Positions 46,650 through 59,835 of a DNA stretch of 64,000 nucleotides are shown here, piece by piece (the first letter of the stretch is position 1; each line of letters begins with the position of its first letter). Source of the stretch: Neobacillus endophyticus. GTDB taxonomy: Bacteria > Bacillota > Bacilli > Bacillales > Cytobacillaceae. The notes under the pieces were generated by a model. It saw nothing but the letters and a program-made list of their open reading frames with translations, was not told where the DNA came from and searched no databases. Location of the stretch: contig NZ_JABRWH010000001.1 in NCBI RefSeq assembly GCF_013248975.1, positions 1,598,501 through 1,662,500 on the forward strand. The letters are read 5' to 3'. The translations under genes and the position numbers were made by a program.

Positions 46650-48539
46650 TTAATCATTTGAAACCCTGGCAATACGGCCCTGCTCTAAATAAACAAGCAG
46701 AATGGAAATATCGGCTGGATTTACGCCTGAAATCCGCGATGCCTGTGCAAGTGATAACGGTCTGATTTTGTTTAATTTTTGTTTTGCTTCTGTTGCTAAA
46801 CCTGTGATGGCCTCATAATCAATGTTTTCCGGAATTTTCTTATCTTCCATTTTCTTTAAGCGGTCAACCTGCTGTAATGATTTTTCTATATAGCCTTCAT
46901 ATTTAATTTGAATTTCTACTTGTTCCTTTATATCATCACCAAGCGAAAGCTCCGATTTTGTTAAAGCTTCAAGCAATTCATAAGTCATTTCCGGACGTTT
47001 CAATAGATCCGCTGCACGGATTCCATCCTTTAATTCACTGCCGCCTATGCTTCTGATCAGCTCTTGAACCTCTGCATTAGGTTTTAGAATAACAGATCGT
47101 AATCGTTCCTTTTCAGCGTCAATCGCATTCTTTTTCGCTAAATGTTTGTCATAGCGATCGTCGCGAATTAAGCCGATTCGGTGGCCAATTTCTGTTAATC
47201 TTAAATCCGCATTATCATGGCGCAGCAACAGACGGTATTCCGCTCTGGAGGTCAATAATCGATAGGGTTCATTTGTTCCTTTTGTCACCAAATCATCAAT
47301 TAACACGCCAATATAAGCTTCTGAACGGCTTAAAACCAGCTCGTCGCGACCAAGCGAATTTAAACCGGCGTTAATTCCAGCCATTAACCCCTGACCAGCC
47401 GCTTCTTCATATCCGGATGTACCGTTAATTTGACCGGCGGTATAAAGGTTCTTCACTACCTTAGTTTCCAATGTAGGCCATAGCTGTGTCGGAACAATAG
47501 CATCATATTCAATGGCATATCCAGCTCTCATCATTTGAACATTTTCAAGACCCGGAACTGTTTTTAAAATTTGCTTCTGAACATCTTCCGGCAAGCTCGT
47601 CGATAATCCTTGAACATACACTTCCTGCGTATTTCTGCCTTCCGGTTCCAAGAAAATTTGGTGGCGAGGTTTGTCATTAAAACGCACTACCTTATCTTCA
47701 ATTGACGGGCAGTAGCGAGGACCTGTTCCTTTGATCATTCCGGAATACATCGGAGAACGGTAAAGGTTAGCATCAATGATCTGATGCGTTTCTTCGTTCG
47801 TATAAGTCAACCAGCATGGCAGCTGATCCGTAATATATTTCGTTGTTTCATAGGAAAATGCTCTCGGAACTTCATCTCCAGGCTGAATTTCTGTCTTGCT
47901 GTAGTCAATGGTATTGCTGTTAACCCGAGGAGGTGTTCCTGTTTTGAAGCGGACAAGCTCGAATCCAAGTTCCTCCAAATGCTCTGAAAGCTTGATGGAA
48001 GGTTGCTGGTTATTCGGACCGCTAGAATACTTCAATTCACCAATGATGATTTCACCACGTAAAAAAGTCCCAGTAGTAATTACCACTGTTTTGGACCGGT
48101 ATAAAGCACCTGTTTTCGTAATGACACCGCTGCACACTCCATCTTCAACGATTAAACTTTCAACCATTCCTTGAATCAACGTCAAATTTGGTTCTTCTTC
48201 CAGTGTTTTTTTCATTTCATGCTGATAAGCAAATTTATCTGCCTGTGCTCTTAATGCCCTAACAGCTGGTCCTTTCCCTGTGTTAAGCATTCTCATTTGA
48301 ATATAGGTTTTATCAATATTTTTCGCCATCTCGCCGCCAAGTGCATCAATTTCCCGGACCACAATCCCTTTAGCCGGTCCTCCGACAGAAGGATTACATG
48401 GCATAAAGGCCACCATATCCAGATTGATTGTAACCATTAATGTTTTTGCACCCAACCGTGCAGCCGCAAGGCCCGCCTCACAGCCAGCATGACCTGCACC
48501 AACGACGATGACGTCATAATTTCCTGCTTCGTATCCCAA
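46650..48539 (-). CDS. mnmG: tRNA uridine-34 modification enzyme MnmG (GidA)
   Basis: MnmG is 629 residues and uses FAD. With MnmE it adds the carboxymethylaminomethyl group to U34 of certain tRNAs. The N-terminal FAD motif is [22 protein letters not shown], followed by [14 protein letters not shown] with the redox cysteine. GTTPPRV-like [15 protein letters not shown] and [12 protein letters not shown] are further family signatures. It lies between mnmE and rsmG. Confidence 0.97.
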   Translation of the reverse strand: MGYEAGNYDVIVVGAGHAGCEAGLAAARLGAKTLMVTINLDMVAFMPCNPSVGGPAKGIVVREIDALGGEMAKNIDKTYIQMRMLNTGKGPAVRALRAQADKFAYQHEMKKTLEEEPNLTLIQGMVESLIVEDGVCSGVITKTGALYRSKTVVITTGTFLRGEIIIGELKYSSGPNNQQPSIKLSEHLEELGFELVRFKTGTPPRVNSNTIDYSKTEIQPGDEVPRAFSYETTKYITDQLPCWLTYTNEETHQIIDANLYRSPMYSGMIKGTGPRYCPSIEDKVVRFNDKPRHQIFLEPEGRNTQEVYVQGLSTSLPEDVQKQILKTVPGLENVQMMRAGYAIEYDAIVPTQLWPTLETKVVKNLYTAGQINGTSGYEEAAGQGLMAGINAGLNSLGRDELVLSRSEAYIGVLIDDLVTKGTNEPYRLLTSRAEYRLLLRHDNADLRLTEIGHRIGLIRDDRYDKHLAKKNAIDAEKERLRSVILKPNAEVQELIRSIGGSELKDGIRAADLLKRPEMTYELLEALTKSELSLGDDIKEQVEIQIKYEGYIEKSLQQVDRLKKMEDKKIPENIDYEAITGLATEAKQKLNKIRPLSLAQASRISGVNPADISILLVYLEQGRIARVSND

Positions 48540-48631
48540 TGTACTGCCTCCTTTTCCGCAAAGTGCGGAAACTTCCTTTTACTAAAAAATTGTTCAGTGG
48601 CAGCGGCGTTGACTGTATGCTGCTGCTTTTT

Positions 48632-50017
48632 TTATTTCCCTAAACAGAACTGTGAAAATAATTGATCAATGAGACTTTCATGAACACTGTCACCGATGAT
48701 CTCGCCAAGTAATTCCCAAGTTCTCGTTAAATCAATTTGCACGATATCAATAGGTGTCCCCATTTCCACACCTGAAATGGCTTCCTCAACCGCATTTAAT
48801 GCTTGCGTCAACAATGCAATATGGCGGCTGTTGGAAACATAAGTCACATCCTTTGCTTCTATTGAACCAGCAAAGAATAGAGAGGCAATTGCCTCTTCCA
48901 ATTGATCGACCCCAAGATCCTCTAAAAGCGATGTTGTCACTAATTGATGATTTTTTGATAACTCCTTAACCCGATCCATGTCGATCTGCTGAGGGAGATC
49001 TGTTTTATTCACAATGACGATGGTTTCCATCCCTTTTACTGTTTCAAATAGAGCCTCATCCTCTGTTGTCAGTTGGTCTGAATAATTCAGAACAAGCAAA
49101 ATTAAATCAGCCTGCTTTAGTACCTGACGGGACCGCTCTACGCCAATCTGCTCAACAATATCCTCTGTCTCCCTGATCCCAGCTGTATCCAAAAGTCGCA
49201 ACGGCACGCCGCGTACATTTACATACTCCTCAATGACATCCCGTGTTGTCCCCGGAATATCGGTTACAATGGCCTTATTTTCCTGAGCCAATATATTTAA
49301 TAACGATGATTTCCCGACGTTTGGTCTACCAACAATTGCAGTTGAAAGTCCCTCTCGAAGTATTTTCCCTTGTTGTGATGTCTGCAACAGTTTCTTTAAC
49401 TCTTCCCTGACAATATGGGCTTTTTCCAGCAACATGTTATGTGTCATTTCCTCCACATCATCATATTCCGGATAATCTATGTTTACTTCCACATGGGCCA
49501 ACACTTCTAAAATTTCCTGACGCAGACGACGAATCAGTTTGGAAAGCCGTCCCTCCATTTGACCTAGTGCCACATTCATCGCCTTATCCGATTTTGCCCG
49601 AATTAAATCCATTACAGCCTCTGCCTGCGACAAATCAATCCGGCCATTTAAAAAGGCACGCTTTGTGAATTCACCTGGTTCTGCCAGTCTTGCCCCGTTT
49701 TTTAACACAAGCTGCAGAACGCGATTCACGGACACAATGCCGCCGTGGCAGTTAATTTCTACTACATCCTCTTTTGTAAAGGTTTTTGGCCCCTTCATCA
49801 AGGAAACCATTACCTCCTCCACGGTCTGACCGGAACTTGGATCCAGCAAGTGCCCATAATGAATTGTATGGGAGCTTTGCTCCGCAAGCTTTTTCCCTCC
49901 TACACCATGAAACAGCTTGTCTGCTATCGAAATCGCATCATCCCCGCTCAATCGGACTATGGCAATAGCCCCTTCTCCCATTGGCGTCGAGATCGCTGCA
50001 ATTGTATCAAATTCCAC
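48632..50017 (-). CDS. mnmE: tRNA modification GTPase MnmE (TrmE)
   Basis: MnmE is 461 residues. The N-terminal tetrahydrofolate-binding domain ([21 protein letters not shown]) and a helical domain hold an inserted GTPase with [12 protein letters not shown] (about 227), [17 protein letters not shown] and NKTDL. The C-terminal FCLGK carries the invariant cysteine. I prefer the GTG at 50017, which has GAGGTG six bases upstream; the in-frame GTG at 50026 has none. It works with MnmG on U34 of tRNAs. Confidence 0.96.
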   Translation of the reverse strand: MEFDTIAAISTPMGEGAIAIVRLSGDDAISIADKLFHGVGGKKLAEQSSHTIHYGHLLDPSSGQTVEEVMVSLMKGPKTFTKEDVVEINCHGGIVSVNRVLQLVLKNGARLAEPGEFTKRAFLNGRIDLSQAEAVMDLIRAKSDKAMNVALGQMEGRLSKLIRRLRQEILEVLAHVEVNIDYPEYDDVEEMTHNMLLEKAHIVREELKKLLQTSQQGKILREGLSTAIVGRPNVGKSSLLNILAQENKAIVTDIPGTTRDVIEEYVNVRGVPLRLLDTAGIRETEDIVEQIGVERSRQVLKQADLILLVLNYSDQLTTEDEALFETVKGMETIVIVNKTDLPQQIDMDRVKELSKNHQLVTTSLLEDLGVDQLEEAIASLFFAGSIEAKDVTYVSNSRHIALLTQALNAVEEAISGVEMGTPIDIVQIDLTRTWELLGEIIGDSVHESLIDQLFSQFCLGK

Positions 50018-50089
50018 TTGGTTCACCTCACTGCTTTAAACTATTTATCTAAATTATGAATAGTTTTAAATTCAAATTATTAGTATACC

Positions 50090-50184
50090 ATGTTATCCAC
50101 AGATCAAAAATATCTTTATATTATTTTAACTTATCCACATGTGAATAACAATAAAACTCGATTATAGCAATAAAGTTATCAACA
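50090..50184. promoter_or_regulatory. DnaA boxes between mnmE and jag
   Basis: Two exact TTATCCACA boxes (50093-50101 and 50131-50139) and one single-mismatch box (TTATCAACA, 50176-50184) lie in the 280-bp gap upstream of mnmE. They may link transcription of mnmE-mnmG-rsmG to DnaA. Confidence 0.6.
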
Positions 50185-50261
50185 ATAAAATTTTCCCTGC
50201 TTTTTTCTAAAATGCGACGGTTCGCTGAGGATCTCAAAGTTCCTCGCTCTTTTTCCGAACA

Positions 50262-50300
50262 AAAAAACACCCTATCTAACGGAAGATAGGATGTTTTGCA
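50262..50300 (-). terminator. terminator of the rnpA-yidC-jag operon
   Basis: ACATCCTATCT pairs with AGATAGGGTGT around a 6-base loop, followed by TTTTTTT on the minus strand, just after jag. Confidence 0.88.
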
Positions 50301-50308
50301 CTTTATTT

Positions 50309-50932
50309 TTATCTTTTAAGCGGTGAAATGACCACATATCGATGGGGTTCTGTTCCATCTGAGCTGGTTTTCACACGTTTTTCGTCAGCTAAAGCTGTAT
50401 GAATGACTTTTCGCTCATATGAAGGCATTGGCTCAAGGGAAACATTTTTTCCAGTTCTAATTGCCTTTTGCGCTAGACGTTGCGCCAATTGGATCAGCGT
50501 TTCATTTCTCCGGTTTCGATAATCTTCAGCGTCAAGGATGATTGTTAAGTATTGATCAGAGTGCCGGTTAATTACGAGCTGGGTCAAATATTGCAAGGAA
50601 TTTAATGTTTGCCCCCGCTTGCCAATTAATAAAGCTATCTTTTCACCAATCAAGACAAAATGAATCTGCTTTCCATCGCGATTTACCTCGATTTCAATTG
50701 GCGCTCCCATTTGTTCGCTTACATTTTTTAGAAACTGCTTGGCCTCTTCTATCGGGTCAATATTGACTGTTACTTTAACAACAGCCGGTCTAGATCCAAA
50801 AATACCGAAAAACCCTTTTTTTCCTTCATCAATAATATCAACATTTGTGCGGTCTTTGGTTGTCTGTAATTGAGCTAAAGCTGATTCTACTGCTTCTTCG
50901 ACAGTTTGTCCTGTAGCAGTTACTTGTTTCAC
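50309..50932 (-). CDS. jag: RNA-binding protein Jag/KhpB
   Basis: This 207-residue protein has an N-terminal Jag-N domain ([22 protein letters not shown], with [13 protein letters not shown]). A KH domain ([22 protein letters not shown]) and an R3H domain ([20 protein letters not shown]) follow. Jag/KhpB binds small and messenger RNAs and affects cell elongation and sporulation. Its start overlaps the yidC stop by 4 bp. Confidence 0.96.
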   Translation of the reverse strand: MKQVTATGQTVEEAVESALAQLQTTKDRTNVDIIDEGKKGFFGIFGSRPAVVKVTVNIDPIEEAKQFLKNVSEQMGAPIEIEVNRDGKQIHFVLIGEKIALLIGKRGQTLNSLQYLTQLVINRHSDQYLTIILDAEDYRNRRNETLIQLAQRLAQKAIRTGKNVSLEPMPSYERKVIHTALADEKRVKTSSDGTEPHRYVVISPLKR

Positions 50933-51705
50933 TTTTTGGCTCCCCCCGCAGTACCGGTGGCTTGTGCCTTAAGATCCGGTCCCTTAATAAAATACGTTTG
51001 TACAATCATAAATATATTTCCTACAACCCAATAAAGCGATAGAGCTGATGGGAAGTTTATAGCAAAAATGACAATCATAATCGGCATCACCCATACCATC
51101 ATCGCCATTTGCGGATTTTGGTTATCCGTCCCAGCCATCATCATCTTCTGCTGTATAAACGTCGTGATCCCCGCGATGATCGGTAAAATATAAAATGGGT
51201 CCTTTACGCCAAGGTCAAACCATAAGAAGGACCCTTGAGCAATTTCTCTTGTTCGGGAAATGGCATGGTAAAAACCAATTAAAACTGGCATTTGGATAAT
51301 AAGTGGAAAGCATCCGGCCATTGGATTTACGCCATTCTTCTGAAATAATGCCATTGTTTCCTGCTGGAGCAATTGCTGTGTTTTTTGATCCTTCGAGCCG
51401 TATTTTTGACGAAGTTTTTGCAACTCAGGCTGAAGTGCCTGCATTGCTTTGGAACTCCTTGTCTGCTTGATCATCAGTGGTAAAATGGCCAATCGGACTA
51501 AAATGGTAACGACAATAATCGACGCACCATAATTTCCACCAAATATGTGGGCTGTTTCTTTGATCAGCCATGATAACGGATAAACAATATATTGATTCCA
51601 TAAACCTTTACTCTCCGGTGTTATCGGCTGCTTTATTTCACTGCAGCCTGCAAGAAGCAGAAATAGCGAAAAGATGCCAAATATCAGTAATAACTTTTTT
51701 CTCAA
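50929..51705 (-). CDS. spoIIIJ: membrane insertase YidC1 (SpoIIIJ)
   Basis: This 258-residue Oxa1/YidC insertase starts with a lipoprotein signal, [22 protein letters not shown] (lipidated Cys21), as in Gram-positive YidC. A set of five membrane helices includes [18 protein letters not shown], with the groove arginine, and [20 protein letters not shown]. It inserts membrane proteins and supports forespore development. It lies in the rpmH-rnpA-yidC-jag order typical of the origin. Confidence 0.96.
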   Translation of the reverse strand: MRKKLLLIFGIFSLFLLLAGCSEIKQPITPESKGLWNQYIVYPLSWLIKETAHIFGGNYGASIIVVTILVRLAILPLMIKQTRSSKAMQALQPELQKLRQKYGSKDQKTQQLLQQETMALFQKNGVNPMAGCFPLIIQMPVLIGFYHAISRTREIAQGSFLWFDLGVKDPFYILPIIAGITTFIQQKMMMAGTDNQNPQMAMMVWVMPIMIVIFAINFPSALSLYWVVGNIFMIVQTYFIKGPDLKAQATGTAGGAKK

Positions 51706-51864
51706 CCAACACTTCCTCCTAATGGTTTATTGTGAAAAGTCTATGTTTAACTCTTGTTATGTATTGTCAATCTCTTTGCCAGTTGATCATATTTTACCAT
51801 TTTATCCTTCATTTTGCTTCAACAAAATAGTTTTCAGTTGCCAACTATTAACCATTATCGCCAG

Positions 51865-52209
51865 TTACTTTTTAATCAAAACCTTACCGACCTTCAACAC
51901 ATGAATCAAACTCTTTTTTACCTCGAAAAATTCCATTTCTGAAACCGGCTTACGGGCGATAATGACATAATCATTTCCTGGAATCACTTGGTCTTTCAGT
52001 TCAAAAATAGCTTGTCTTACATATCGTTTAATTTGATTCCTTGTTACAGCATTGCCGAGCTTTTTGCTGACAGACAAACCAATACGAAAATAATCCTGAT
52101 CGTCCTTTTTCAGCGAATAGACCACAAATTGCCTGTTCGCAAACGACTGCCCTTTCTGAAATATCACCTGAAAGTCTTTATTCTTTTTTATTCGCAATTC
52201 CTTTTTCAT
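51865..52209 (-). CDS. rnpA: ribonuclease P protein component
   Basis: RnpA is 114 residues and binds the RNase P RNA to process tRNA 5' ends. It has [20 protein letters not shown] and the RNR-like motif, here [19 protein letters not shown], near residues 52-70. The start ATG 52209 has GAAGGTG upstream; an in-frame start 15 codons earlier is unlikely. The terminator after rpmH suggests partial read-through control of rnpA. Confidence 0.95.
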   Translation of the reverse strand: MKKELRIKKNKDFQVIFQKGQSFANRQFVVYSLKKDDQDYFRIGLSVSKKLGNAVTRNQIKRYVRQAIFELKDQVIPGNDYVIIARKPVSEMEFFEVKKSLIHVLKVGKVLIKK

Positions 52210-52330
52210 AAAAACACCTTCAGTCTGATTTAACGTCTCTCTTCTACATTTCAATTGGCCATGTTAGATTTTTGCTCCAATCAACATAATGGTTTATTCA
52301 GCAGTAAATTATACAAAGCCATATATTTAA

Positions 52331-52361
52331 AAAAAGACCACTGAGGCGTTTCAGTGGTCTA
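52331..52361 (-). terminator. hairpin between rpmH and rnpA
   Basis: AGACCACTGA pairs with TCAGTGGTCT on the minus strand, followed by TTTTTTT. It overlaps the rpmH stop codon, and is an attenuator or terminator that lowers rnpA expression relative to rpmH. Confidence 0.8.
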
Positions 52362-52493
52362 AGCTGATAATACTTTTCTTCCTTTACGACGGCGGCGAGC
52401 AAGTACTTTGCGGCCATTTGCAGAGCTCATACGACTACGGAAACCGTGAACTTTGCTATGTTTGCGTTTATTTGGTTGATATGTTCTTTTCAC
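52359..52493 (-). CDS. rpmH: 50S ribosomal protein L34
   Basis: This 44-residue, very basic ribosomal protein reads [18 protein letters not shown], then [19 protein letters not shown]. It starts with GTG at 52493-52491, behind GGGAGGTG seven bases upstream. It is the first gene left of oriC and is transcribed away from dnaA, as in most bacteria with this layout. Confidence 0.96.
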   Translation of the reverse strand: MKRTYQPNKRKHSKVHGFRSRMSSANGRKVLARRRRKGRKVLSA

Positions 52494-53277
52494 TATATGA
52501 CACCTCCCTAAAAGGTTAGCTCTCAAATCAAAATGACAGTCTTACTTATTATAAAGATGTCCCCCCTCAATTGTCAACCATTCTCCATGGATTGTCCACT
52601 TTTTCCAATTTTATAATTTTAAAACTTGAATCCAAGACTAGCTTCACAAGGAACGCTTCCGCACTATTGGCATTAAAAAAGATAAAGCAGCAGTTTTTTC
52701 TATTAAACCAAATGCCGCTGACCAGGGCACTTTCACCTTTATTGTATTCATTGATTTTTGATAACGATCTAACTCCAAGCTTTAACTTTTTCTATTGTGG
52801 ATAAAAAACGACATTATTTTTATTATCCACACAAGATATTGACAGGTTTTTCACAAATTATCTACCTGTGGACAATTATTATGCACAAGATGTTGCCCTT
52901 GTGGATAAACTTTGAAAAACCATTGCACACCTAGCTATTATTTGATATTATATTTGTGTTTTCACTCTGAATAACTTTCTTCACATTTATTGTTATCCAC
53001 AAATTGTGGATAAGCTGTGGATAGGTTATTCTATCATTCTGTAAAAACTTGTCCACAAGAAGTGGATATTGTCGAAACTCCACGTTTATTCCTTATTATA
53101 TATTTATCCACATTCCACGTTTCGTATATTTATAAATTAATAGGCTGTTCGCTATTATATAACAGTCATTTTTGAGGAAATTGCCGATGAAAATTTTTTT
53201 CATTGGCGTTGGACAGTTACGACCATAATAAGTGTTATAGACAGAAACCATATTTTTTCATTAAGGAGGGATACTAG
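52494..53277. promoter_or_regulatory. oriC: oriC, upstream DnaA-box cluster (incC-like) and dnaA promoter region
   Basis: At least six exact TTATCCACA boxes occur in both orientations, at 52796, 52823, 52900, 52993, 53005 and 53104, with more one-mismatch boxes at 52867, 53016 and 53049. This is the upstream half of a Bacillus-type bipartite origin. The rpmH and dnaA promoters also lie here. No gene is supported. Confidence 0.9.
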
Positions 53278-54624
53278 TTGGAAAATATTGCGGATCTTTG
53301 GCATGCGGCTCTCGCCAAAATTGAGAAAAAAATAAGCAAGCCTAGCTTTGACACTTGGCTCAAGTCGACAAAGGCCCATTCCCTTCAAGGCAATCTGCTT
53401 GTCATTACGGCACCAAATGAATTTGCCCGCGATTGGCTGGAGGAGCGTTATTCGCAGTTAATCTCCGAAATACTTTATGAAATTACGGGCGAGGAATTAT
53501 CAGTAAAATTTATCATTCCGCAAAACCAAAAAGAAGAAGATCTGGACATCCCTGCACCGCCAAAAAAGGTGAAAAAAGACGATGACCATACAGAGTTTCC
53601 GCCAAGTGTATTAATTCCAAAATACACGTTTGATACGTTCGTTATTGGCTCAGGCAACCGCTTTGCGCATGCCGCCTCACTTGCTGTCGCAGAAGCACCA
53701 GCAAAAGCCTATAATCCGCTATTTATTTACGGGGGCGTTGGTCTCGGTAAGACTCACTTGATGCATGCCATTGGGCACTATGTGCTGGAACATAATCCAT
53801 CGGCAAAAGTAGTGTATTTATCATCTGAGAAGTTTACTAATGAATTTATTAACTCGATTCGTGACAATAAAGCGGAAAATTTCCGCAATAAATATCGAAA
53901 TGTAGATGTACTGCTAATTGATGATATTCAATTTTTGGCTGGAAAAGAATCAACCCAGGAAGAATTTTTCCATACCTTTAACAGTCTTCATGAAGAAAGC
54001 AAGCAGATTGTTATTTCCAGTGATAGACCGCCAAGGGAAATTCCAACGCTGGAGGACCGTCTGCGTTCACGGTTTGAATGGGGACTCATTACGGACATTA
54101 CCCCTCCGGATCTGGAAACGAGGATTGCCATTCTCCGTAAAAAAGCAAAGGCGGACGGCTTGGATATTCCGAATGAAGTCATGCTGTATATTGCTAATCA
54201 AATCGATTCCAACATCCGTGAACTTGAGGGGGCACTCATCCGTGTAGTTGCCTATTCATCCTTAATTAATAAAGATATTAATGCTGACCTGGCTGCTGAA
54301 GCGTTAAGAGACATTATTCCTAGTTCAAAGCCAAAGGTCATTACTATTCATGATATTCAAAAAGCTGTGGGAGAACATTTCAATGTTAAGTTAGAGGACT
54401 TTAAAGCGAAAAAGCGGACAAAGTCTGTCGCATTTCCACGGCAAATCGCCATGTATTTATCACGTGAATTAACAGACTATTCTTTGCCGAAAATAGGTGA
54501 AGAGTTTGGAGGTCGTGATCATACAACCGTCATTCACGCTCATGAAAAAATTTCAAAGCTGCTGCAAAGTGATTCACAGCTGCAGAAACAAATGAAAGAG
54601 CTGAATGAGTTGCTAAAGATTTAA
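53278..54624 (+). CDS. dnaA: chromosomal replication initiator DnaA
   Basis: DnaA is 448 residues. Domain I (1-80, [26 protein letters not shown]) recruits partners, and domain II is a short linker. The AAA+ domain III contains Walker [17 protein letters not shown] (about 155) and Walker [10 protein letters not shown]. Domain IV ends with the DnaA signature [15 protein letters not shown] for box recognition. The start is TTG, with AAGGAGGG seven bases upstream. It is flanked by DnaA boxes on both sides, so it is likely autoregulated. Confidence 0.98.
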   Translation: MENIADLWHAALAKIEKKISKPSFDTWLKSTKAHSLQGNLLVITAPNEFARDWLEERYSQLISEILYEITGEELSVKFIIPQNQKEEDLDIPAPPKKVKKDDDHTEFPPSVLIPKYTFDTFVIGSGNRFAHAASLAVAEAPAKAYNPLFIYGGVGLGKTHLMHAIGHYVLEHNPSAKVVYLSSEKFTNEFINSIRDNKAENFRNKYRNVDVLLIDDIQFLAGKESTQEEFFHTFNSLHEESKQIVISSDRPPREIPTLEDRLRSRFEWGLITDITPPDLETRIAILRKKAKADGLDIPNEVMLYIANQIDSNIRELEGALIRVVAYSSLINKDINADLAAEALRDIIPSSKPKVITIHDIQKAVGEHFNVKLEDFKAKKRTKSVAFPRQIAMYLSRELTDYSLPKIGEEFGGRDHTTVIHAHEKISKLLQSDSQLQKQMKELNELLKI

Positions 54625-54806
54625 TAATGTGAATAACTTTTACTAATCTATACACAGTCTGTCCACATGTGGATAGGCTGTGTTTCCGTTAAAAAACTTA
54701 GTTATCCACATGTTAACAGGCCCTACTAGTACTTCTACGATTTTTTTTAAAAAAAATATTATATTCATTAACAAAAAAAATATGCTTAAAATTGGGGGAT
54801 TAAATC
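54625..54806. promoter_or_regulatory. oriC: oriC, dnaA-dnaN unwinding region with DnaA-trio-like triplets
   Basis: Two single-mismatch boxes facing each other lie at 54659-54676. They are followed by an exact TTATCCACA at 54702-54710, a GC-rich spacer, then TAC-TAG-TAC-TTC-TAC triplets (54724-54738). A run of nearly pure A/T follows to 54790. This order (box, GC spacer, DnaA-trios, AT-rich DUE) is the basal unwinding layout described for B. subtilis. Confidence 0.85.
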
Positions 54807-55943
54807 ATGAAATTTATCATCCAGCGCGATAGTCTCGTACAAAGTGTCCAGGACGTTATGAAGGCCGTTACTTCCAGAACAACGATCCCGATCTTAACAG
54901 GGATTAAAATTACAGCAAATGATGAAGGAGTCACTTTAACGGGAAGCGATTCTGATATTTCGATTGAATCATTTATTCCAAAAGAGGAATCCGGTGATGA
55001 AATTGTTGAAATTAAACAGCCAGGTGCGATTGTACTGCAAGCAAGATTCTTTAGCGAAATTGTAAAAAAACTACCTACTGATTTTGTAGAAATTGAAGTA
55101 TTAGGATCCCTGCAAACTGTTATTCGCTCAGGAAAATCAGAATTTAATCTAATTGGCCTTGATGCTGAAGAATACCCTCACTTACCGCAAATTGAGGAAA
55201 ACAATAAATTCCATATTGCAACAGATTTACTAAAAGCGATGATCAGACAAACTCATTTTGCCGTGTCCACTTCCGAAACACGGCCAATCTTGACAGGTGT
55301 AAACTGGAAAATTGAAAATGGCGAACTTACCTGTATTGCCACTGACAGTCACAGACTTGCCCTTCGTAAAGCAAAGATTGAAGCCGAAAATGAAGAAAAT
55401 TATAATGTTGTCATTCCAGGAAAAAGCTTGAATGAATTAAGCAAGATTATTGACGACTCCAATGAACTAATCGATATCGTTATAACTGAAAACCAAATAT
55501 TATTTAAAGCAAAGCACCTTCTCTTTTTCTCAAGATTGTTAGAAGGTAATTATCCTGATACATCACGGTTAATTCCATCTGAAAGTAAAACAGATCTAAC
55601 CGTTAATACGAAGGAATTTTTACATGCCATTGATCGTGCTTCCTTGCTGGCAAGGGAAGGAAGAAATAATGTGGTCAAGCTATCTGCCAACGAAGGTGGA
55701 ACGATTGAAATATCTTCAAATTCCCCTGAGATTGGTAAGGTGGTAGAGGAAGTTCAAAGCCAATCCCTTGAGGGGGAAGAACTGAAAATTTCCTTTAGTG
55801 CCAAATATATGATGGATGCTCTAAAGGCATTGGAAGGATCAGATATCAGGGTAAGTTTCACTGGTGCGATGCGTCCATTCGTAATCCGTCCGTTTCATGA
55901 TGAATCGATTTTACAGCTAATCCTTCCTGTTAGAACTTATTAA
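54807..55943 (+). CDS. dnaN: DNA polymerase III beta sliding clamp
   Basis: This is the 378-residue ring subunit that tethers the polymerase to DNA. It begins MKFIIQRDSLVQSVQDVMKAV and has three similar clamp domains. It contains TSETRPILTGVNW and TDSHRLALRK in the middle, and the C-terminal LILPVRTY that forms the partner-binding pocket. It follows dnaA across the unwinding region. Confidence 0.98.
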   Translation: MKFIIQRDSLVQSVQDVMKAVTSRTTIPILTGIKITANDEGVTLTGSDSDISIESFIPKEESGDEIVEIKQPGAIVLQARFFSEIVKKLPTDFVEIEVLGSLQTVIRSGKSEFNLIGLDAEEYPHLPQIEENNKFHIATDLLKAMIRQTHFAVSTSETRPILTGVNWKIENGELTCIATDSHRLALRKAKIEAENEENYNVVIPGKSLNELSKIIDDSNELIDIVITENQILFKAKHLLFFSRLLEGNYPDTSRLIPSESKTDLTVNTKEFLHAIDRASLLAREGRNNVVKLSANEGGTIEISSNSPEIGKVVEEVQSQSLEGEELKISFSAKYMMDALKALEGSDIRVSFTGAMRPFVIRPFHDESILQLILPVRTY

Positions 55944-55960
55944 TTTATACAATTTCCATT

Positions 55961-55990
55961 TATATGCCACCTGAATTGGTGGCTTTCTTT
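55961..55990 (+). terminator. terminator after dnaN
   Basis: GCCACC pairs with GGTGGC around TGAATT, followed by TTTCTTTT. Confidence 0.75.
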
Positions 55991-56076
55991 TCGTTAATTT
56001 CGAGGGTGCTTTCCCTTTTTTATTTTTTTTAGTAAAATAAAGTATTGAGTCCATTTATGGAGTGCAGGTGACAACA

Positions 56077-56295
56077 ATGTCTGAAAAAATAAAACTTGAT
56101 ACGGAATTTATTACTTTAGGCCAATTTTTAAAGCTGGCTGATGTCATTCCATCAGGCGGTATGGCCAAGTGGTTTTTAAGCGAGCATGAAGTAGTGATAA
56201 ATGGCGAACAAGATCAAAGAAGAGGAAGAAAGCTTCGCGCCGGGGATAAAATCCAAATTGCCGGATACGGGGAGTTTGTGATTAGCGAATCTTAA
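56077..56295 (+). CDS. rlbA: S4-domain RNA-binding protein RlbA (YaaA)
   Basis: This 72-residue S4-like protein reads [22 protein letters not shown]...[18 protein letters not shown], a classical RNA-binding S4 fold. It is associated with ribosome assembly. ATG 56077 ([11 protein letters not shown]) has AGGTG upstream and is preferred over the in-frame start at 56062. It precedes recF by 13 bp, the usual dnaN-rlbA-recF order. Confidence 0.93.
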   Translation: MSEKIKLDTEFITLGQFLKLADVIPSGGMAKWFLSEHEVVINGEQDQRRGRKLRAGDKIQIAGYGEFVISES

Positions 56296-56308
56296 GGGAT
56301 GGCGTTTC

Positions 56309-57427
56309 ATGTATATCGAAACAATAGCGTTAAAAAATTATCGCAATTATGAGCAATTATCTATTGAATTTGAAAATAAAGTTAATGTCATCCTAGGTGA
56401 AAACGCTCAAGGAAAAACAAATGTAATGGAATCCATTTATGTTTTAGCCATGGCTAAATCACACCGGACATCCAACGATAAAGATCTTATTCGCTGGGAT
56501 CAAGATTATGCTAAAATAGAGGGAAGAGTGCATAAGCAGCACAGCTCCATTCCTCTGGAGTTAGTCATCTCTAAAAAAGGCAAAAAGGCAAAATGCAATC
56601 ATATTGAGCAGCAAAAATTAAGCCAATATGTAGGGAATTTGAATGTTGTCATGTTTGCCCCTGAGGATCTTAATCTGGTTAAGGGCAGTCCTCAGGTACG
56701 CAGACGTTTTATCGATATGGAGATAGGGCAAATTTCCCCTATTTATTTACATGATATGAGCCAATATCAAAAAATACTTCAGCAGCGTAATCATTATCTA
56801 AAAATGCTGCAAATCAAGAAGCAGACAGATCAAACAATGCTGGAGATTTTAACTGAGCAGTTTATTCAAATGGCAGTGAAGGTTGTCAAAAAACGGTTTG
56901 AATTCCTGCATTTATTGGAGAATTGGGCAAAGCCGATTCATCATTCGATATCCAGAGGACTGGAATCACTGGAAATTCACTATAAACCCTCTGTTGAGGT
57001 ATTAGAAGACCAAGATTTGTCGAAAATGGTAGCTAGGTTCGAGGAAAAGTTCGGAAAGGTGAGAGAGCGAGAAATCGAACGAGGAACTACTATGTTCGGT
57101 CCTCATCGCGATGATTTATTATTTATTGTCAATGACAGAGACGTACAAACATTTGGTTCCCAGGGCCAGCAGCGGACAACGGCTCTTTCCGTAAAACTGG
57201 CAGAAATTGAATTAATCCATAAGGAAATTGGCGAGTACCCTATTTTACTACTGGATGATGTCCTTTCGGAATTAGATGATTACCGGCAATCTCATTTGTT
57301 AAATACAATCCAAGGCAAGGTACAAACCTTTGTAACGACTACAAGTGTTGAAGGAATTGATCATCAAACATTAAAAGAGGCCTCCACTTATGTAGTACGA
57401 TCAGGTGTGATAGAGAGAATGGATTGA
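56309..57427 (+). CDS. recF: recombination protein RecF
   Basis: RecF is a 372-residue SMC-like ATPase that loads RecA at gaps with RecO and RecR. It begins [17 protein letters not shown] and has Walker [17 protein letters not shown] (about 30-45), the signature [17 protein letters not shown] and Walker [14 protein letters not shown]. The length is normal. remB begins about 9 bp after its stop. Confidence 0.97.
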   Translation: MYIETIALKNYRNYEQLSIEFENKVNVILGENAQGKTNVMESIYVLAMAKSHRTSNDKDLIRWDQDYAKIEGRVHKQHSSIPLELVISKKGKKAKCNHIEQQKLSQYVGNLNVVMFAPEDLNLVKGSPQVRRRFIDMEIGQISPIYLHDMSQYQKILQQRNHYLKMLQIKKQTDQTMLEILTEQFIQMAVKVVKKRFEFLHLLENWAKPIHHSISRGLESLEIHYKPSVEVLEDQDLSKMVARFEEKFGKVREREIERGTTMFGPHRDDLLFIVNDRDVQTFGSQGQQRTTALSVKLAEIELIHKEIGEYPILLLDDVLSELDDYRQSHLLNTIQGKVQTFVTTTSVEGIDHQTLKEASTYVVRSGVIERMD

Positions 57428-57435
57428 GGTGGAAC

Positions 57436-57684
57436 ATGTATATTCATATTGGGGAAGATCACAGTATTAGGGCAAAGGATATTATTACAATCCTTGATAA
57501 AAAAAGTGCGGAGAATTCCGAACTCGTAGAAGAATTTCTGATGACACACAGGGAAAAAGTCATTAATCTTTCAAAAAACCCCTATAAATCAATCATTATT
57601 ACGTTTGAAAACGTGTATTTATCCCCTATTGCCTCAGGAACATTGAAAAAACGTTCAAGCCTTATGAATATACAGGAATTTTAA
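57436..57684 (+). CDS. remB: extracellular matrix regulator RemB (YaaB, DUF370)
   Basis: This 82-residue DUF370-family protein begins MYIHIGEDHSIRAKDIITILD. In B. subtilis, RemB supports expression of matrix genes. ATG 57436 lies just behind GAGGTGG and is preferred over an in-frame start four codons earlier. It lies between recF and gyrB, as expected. Confidence 0.92.
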   Translation: MYIHIGEDHSIRAKDIITILDKKSAENSELVEEFLMTHREKVINLSKNPYKSIIITFENVYLSPIASGTLKKRSSLMNIQEF

Positions 57685-57732
57685 ACGAGATCGTTTTTAG
57701 GAATAGATATCTTTTGTTGAAGGTGCAGGTGA

Positions 57733-59664
<1,932 letters not shown>

Positions 59665-59746
59665 AGAGCTGTATAAGAATGTGTTGGAGGGACCTTTTAA
59701 CAAGAAGTTTGCCTTCGACCCCAGAGCTTTAAAAGCGAGAAAATAA

Positions 59747-59784
59747 AAGGATAGAGGGCTGATCCCCTATCCTCCTTTTCTTTT
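59747..59784 (+). terminator. terminator between gyrB and gyrA
   Basis: GGATAGAGGG pairs with CCCCTATCC and is followed by TCCTTTTCTTTTTT. It lies 80 bp after gyrB. Confidence 0.7.
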
Positions 59785-59835
59785 TTCAAGTTTGCAGGGC
59801 GATTCGTTCATCGTCCATAGAGGAGGTACCAAAGA

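Noticed and set aside
48600..48640. GCAGC/GCTGC hairpin with a T-run as an mnmE terminator
   Set aside because: The T-run lies on the plus-strand side only, and no plus-strand gene ends there.
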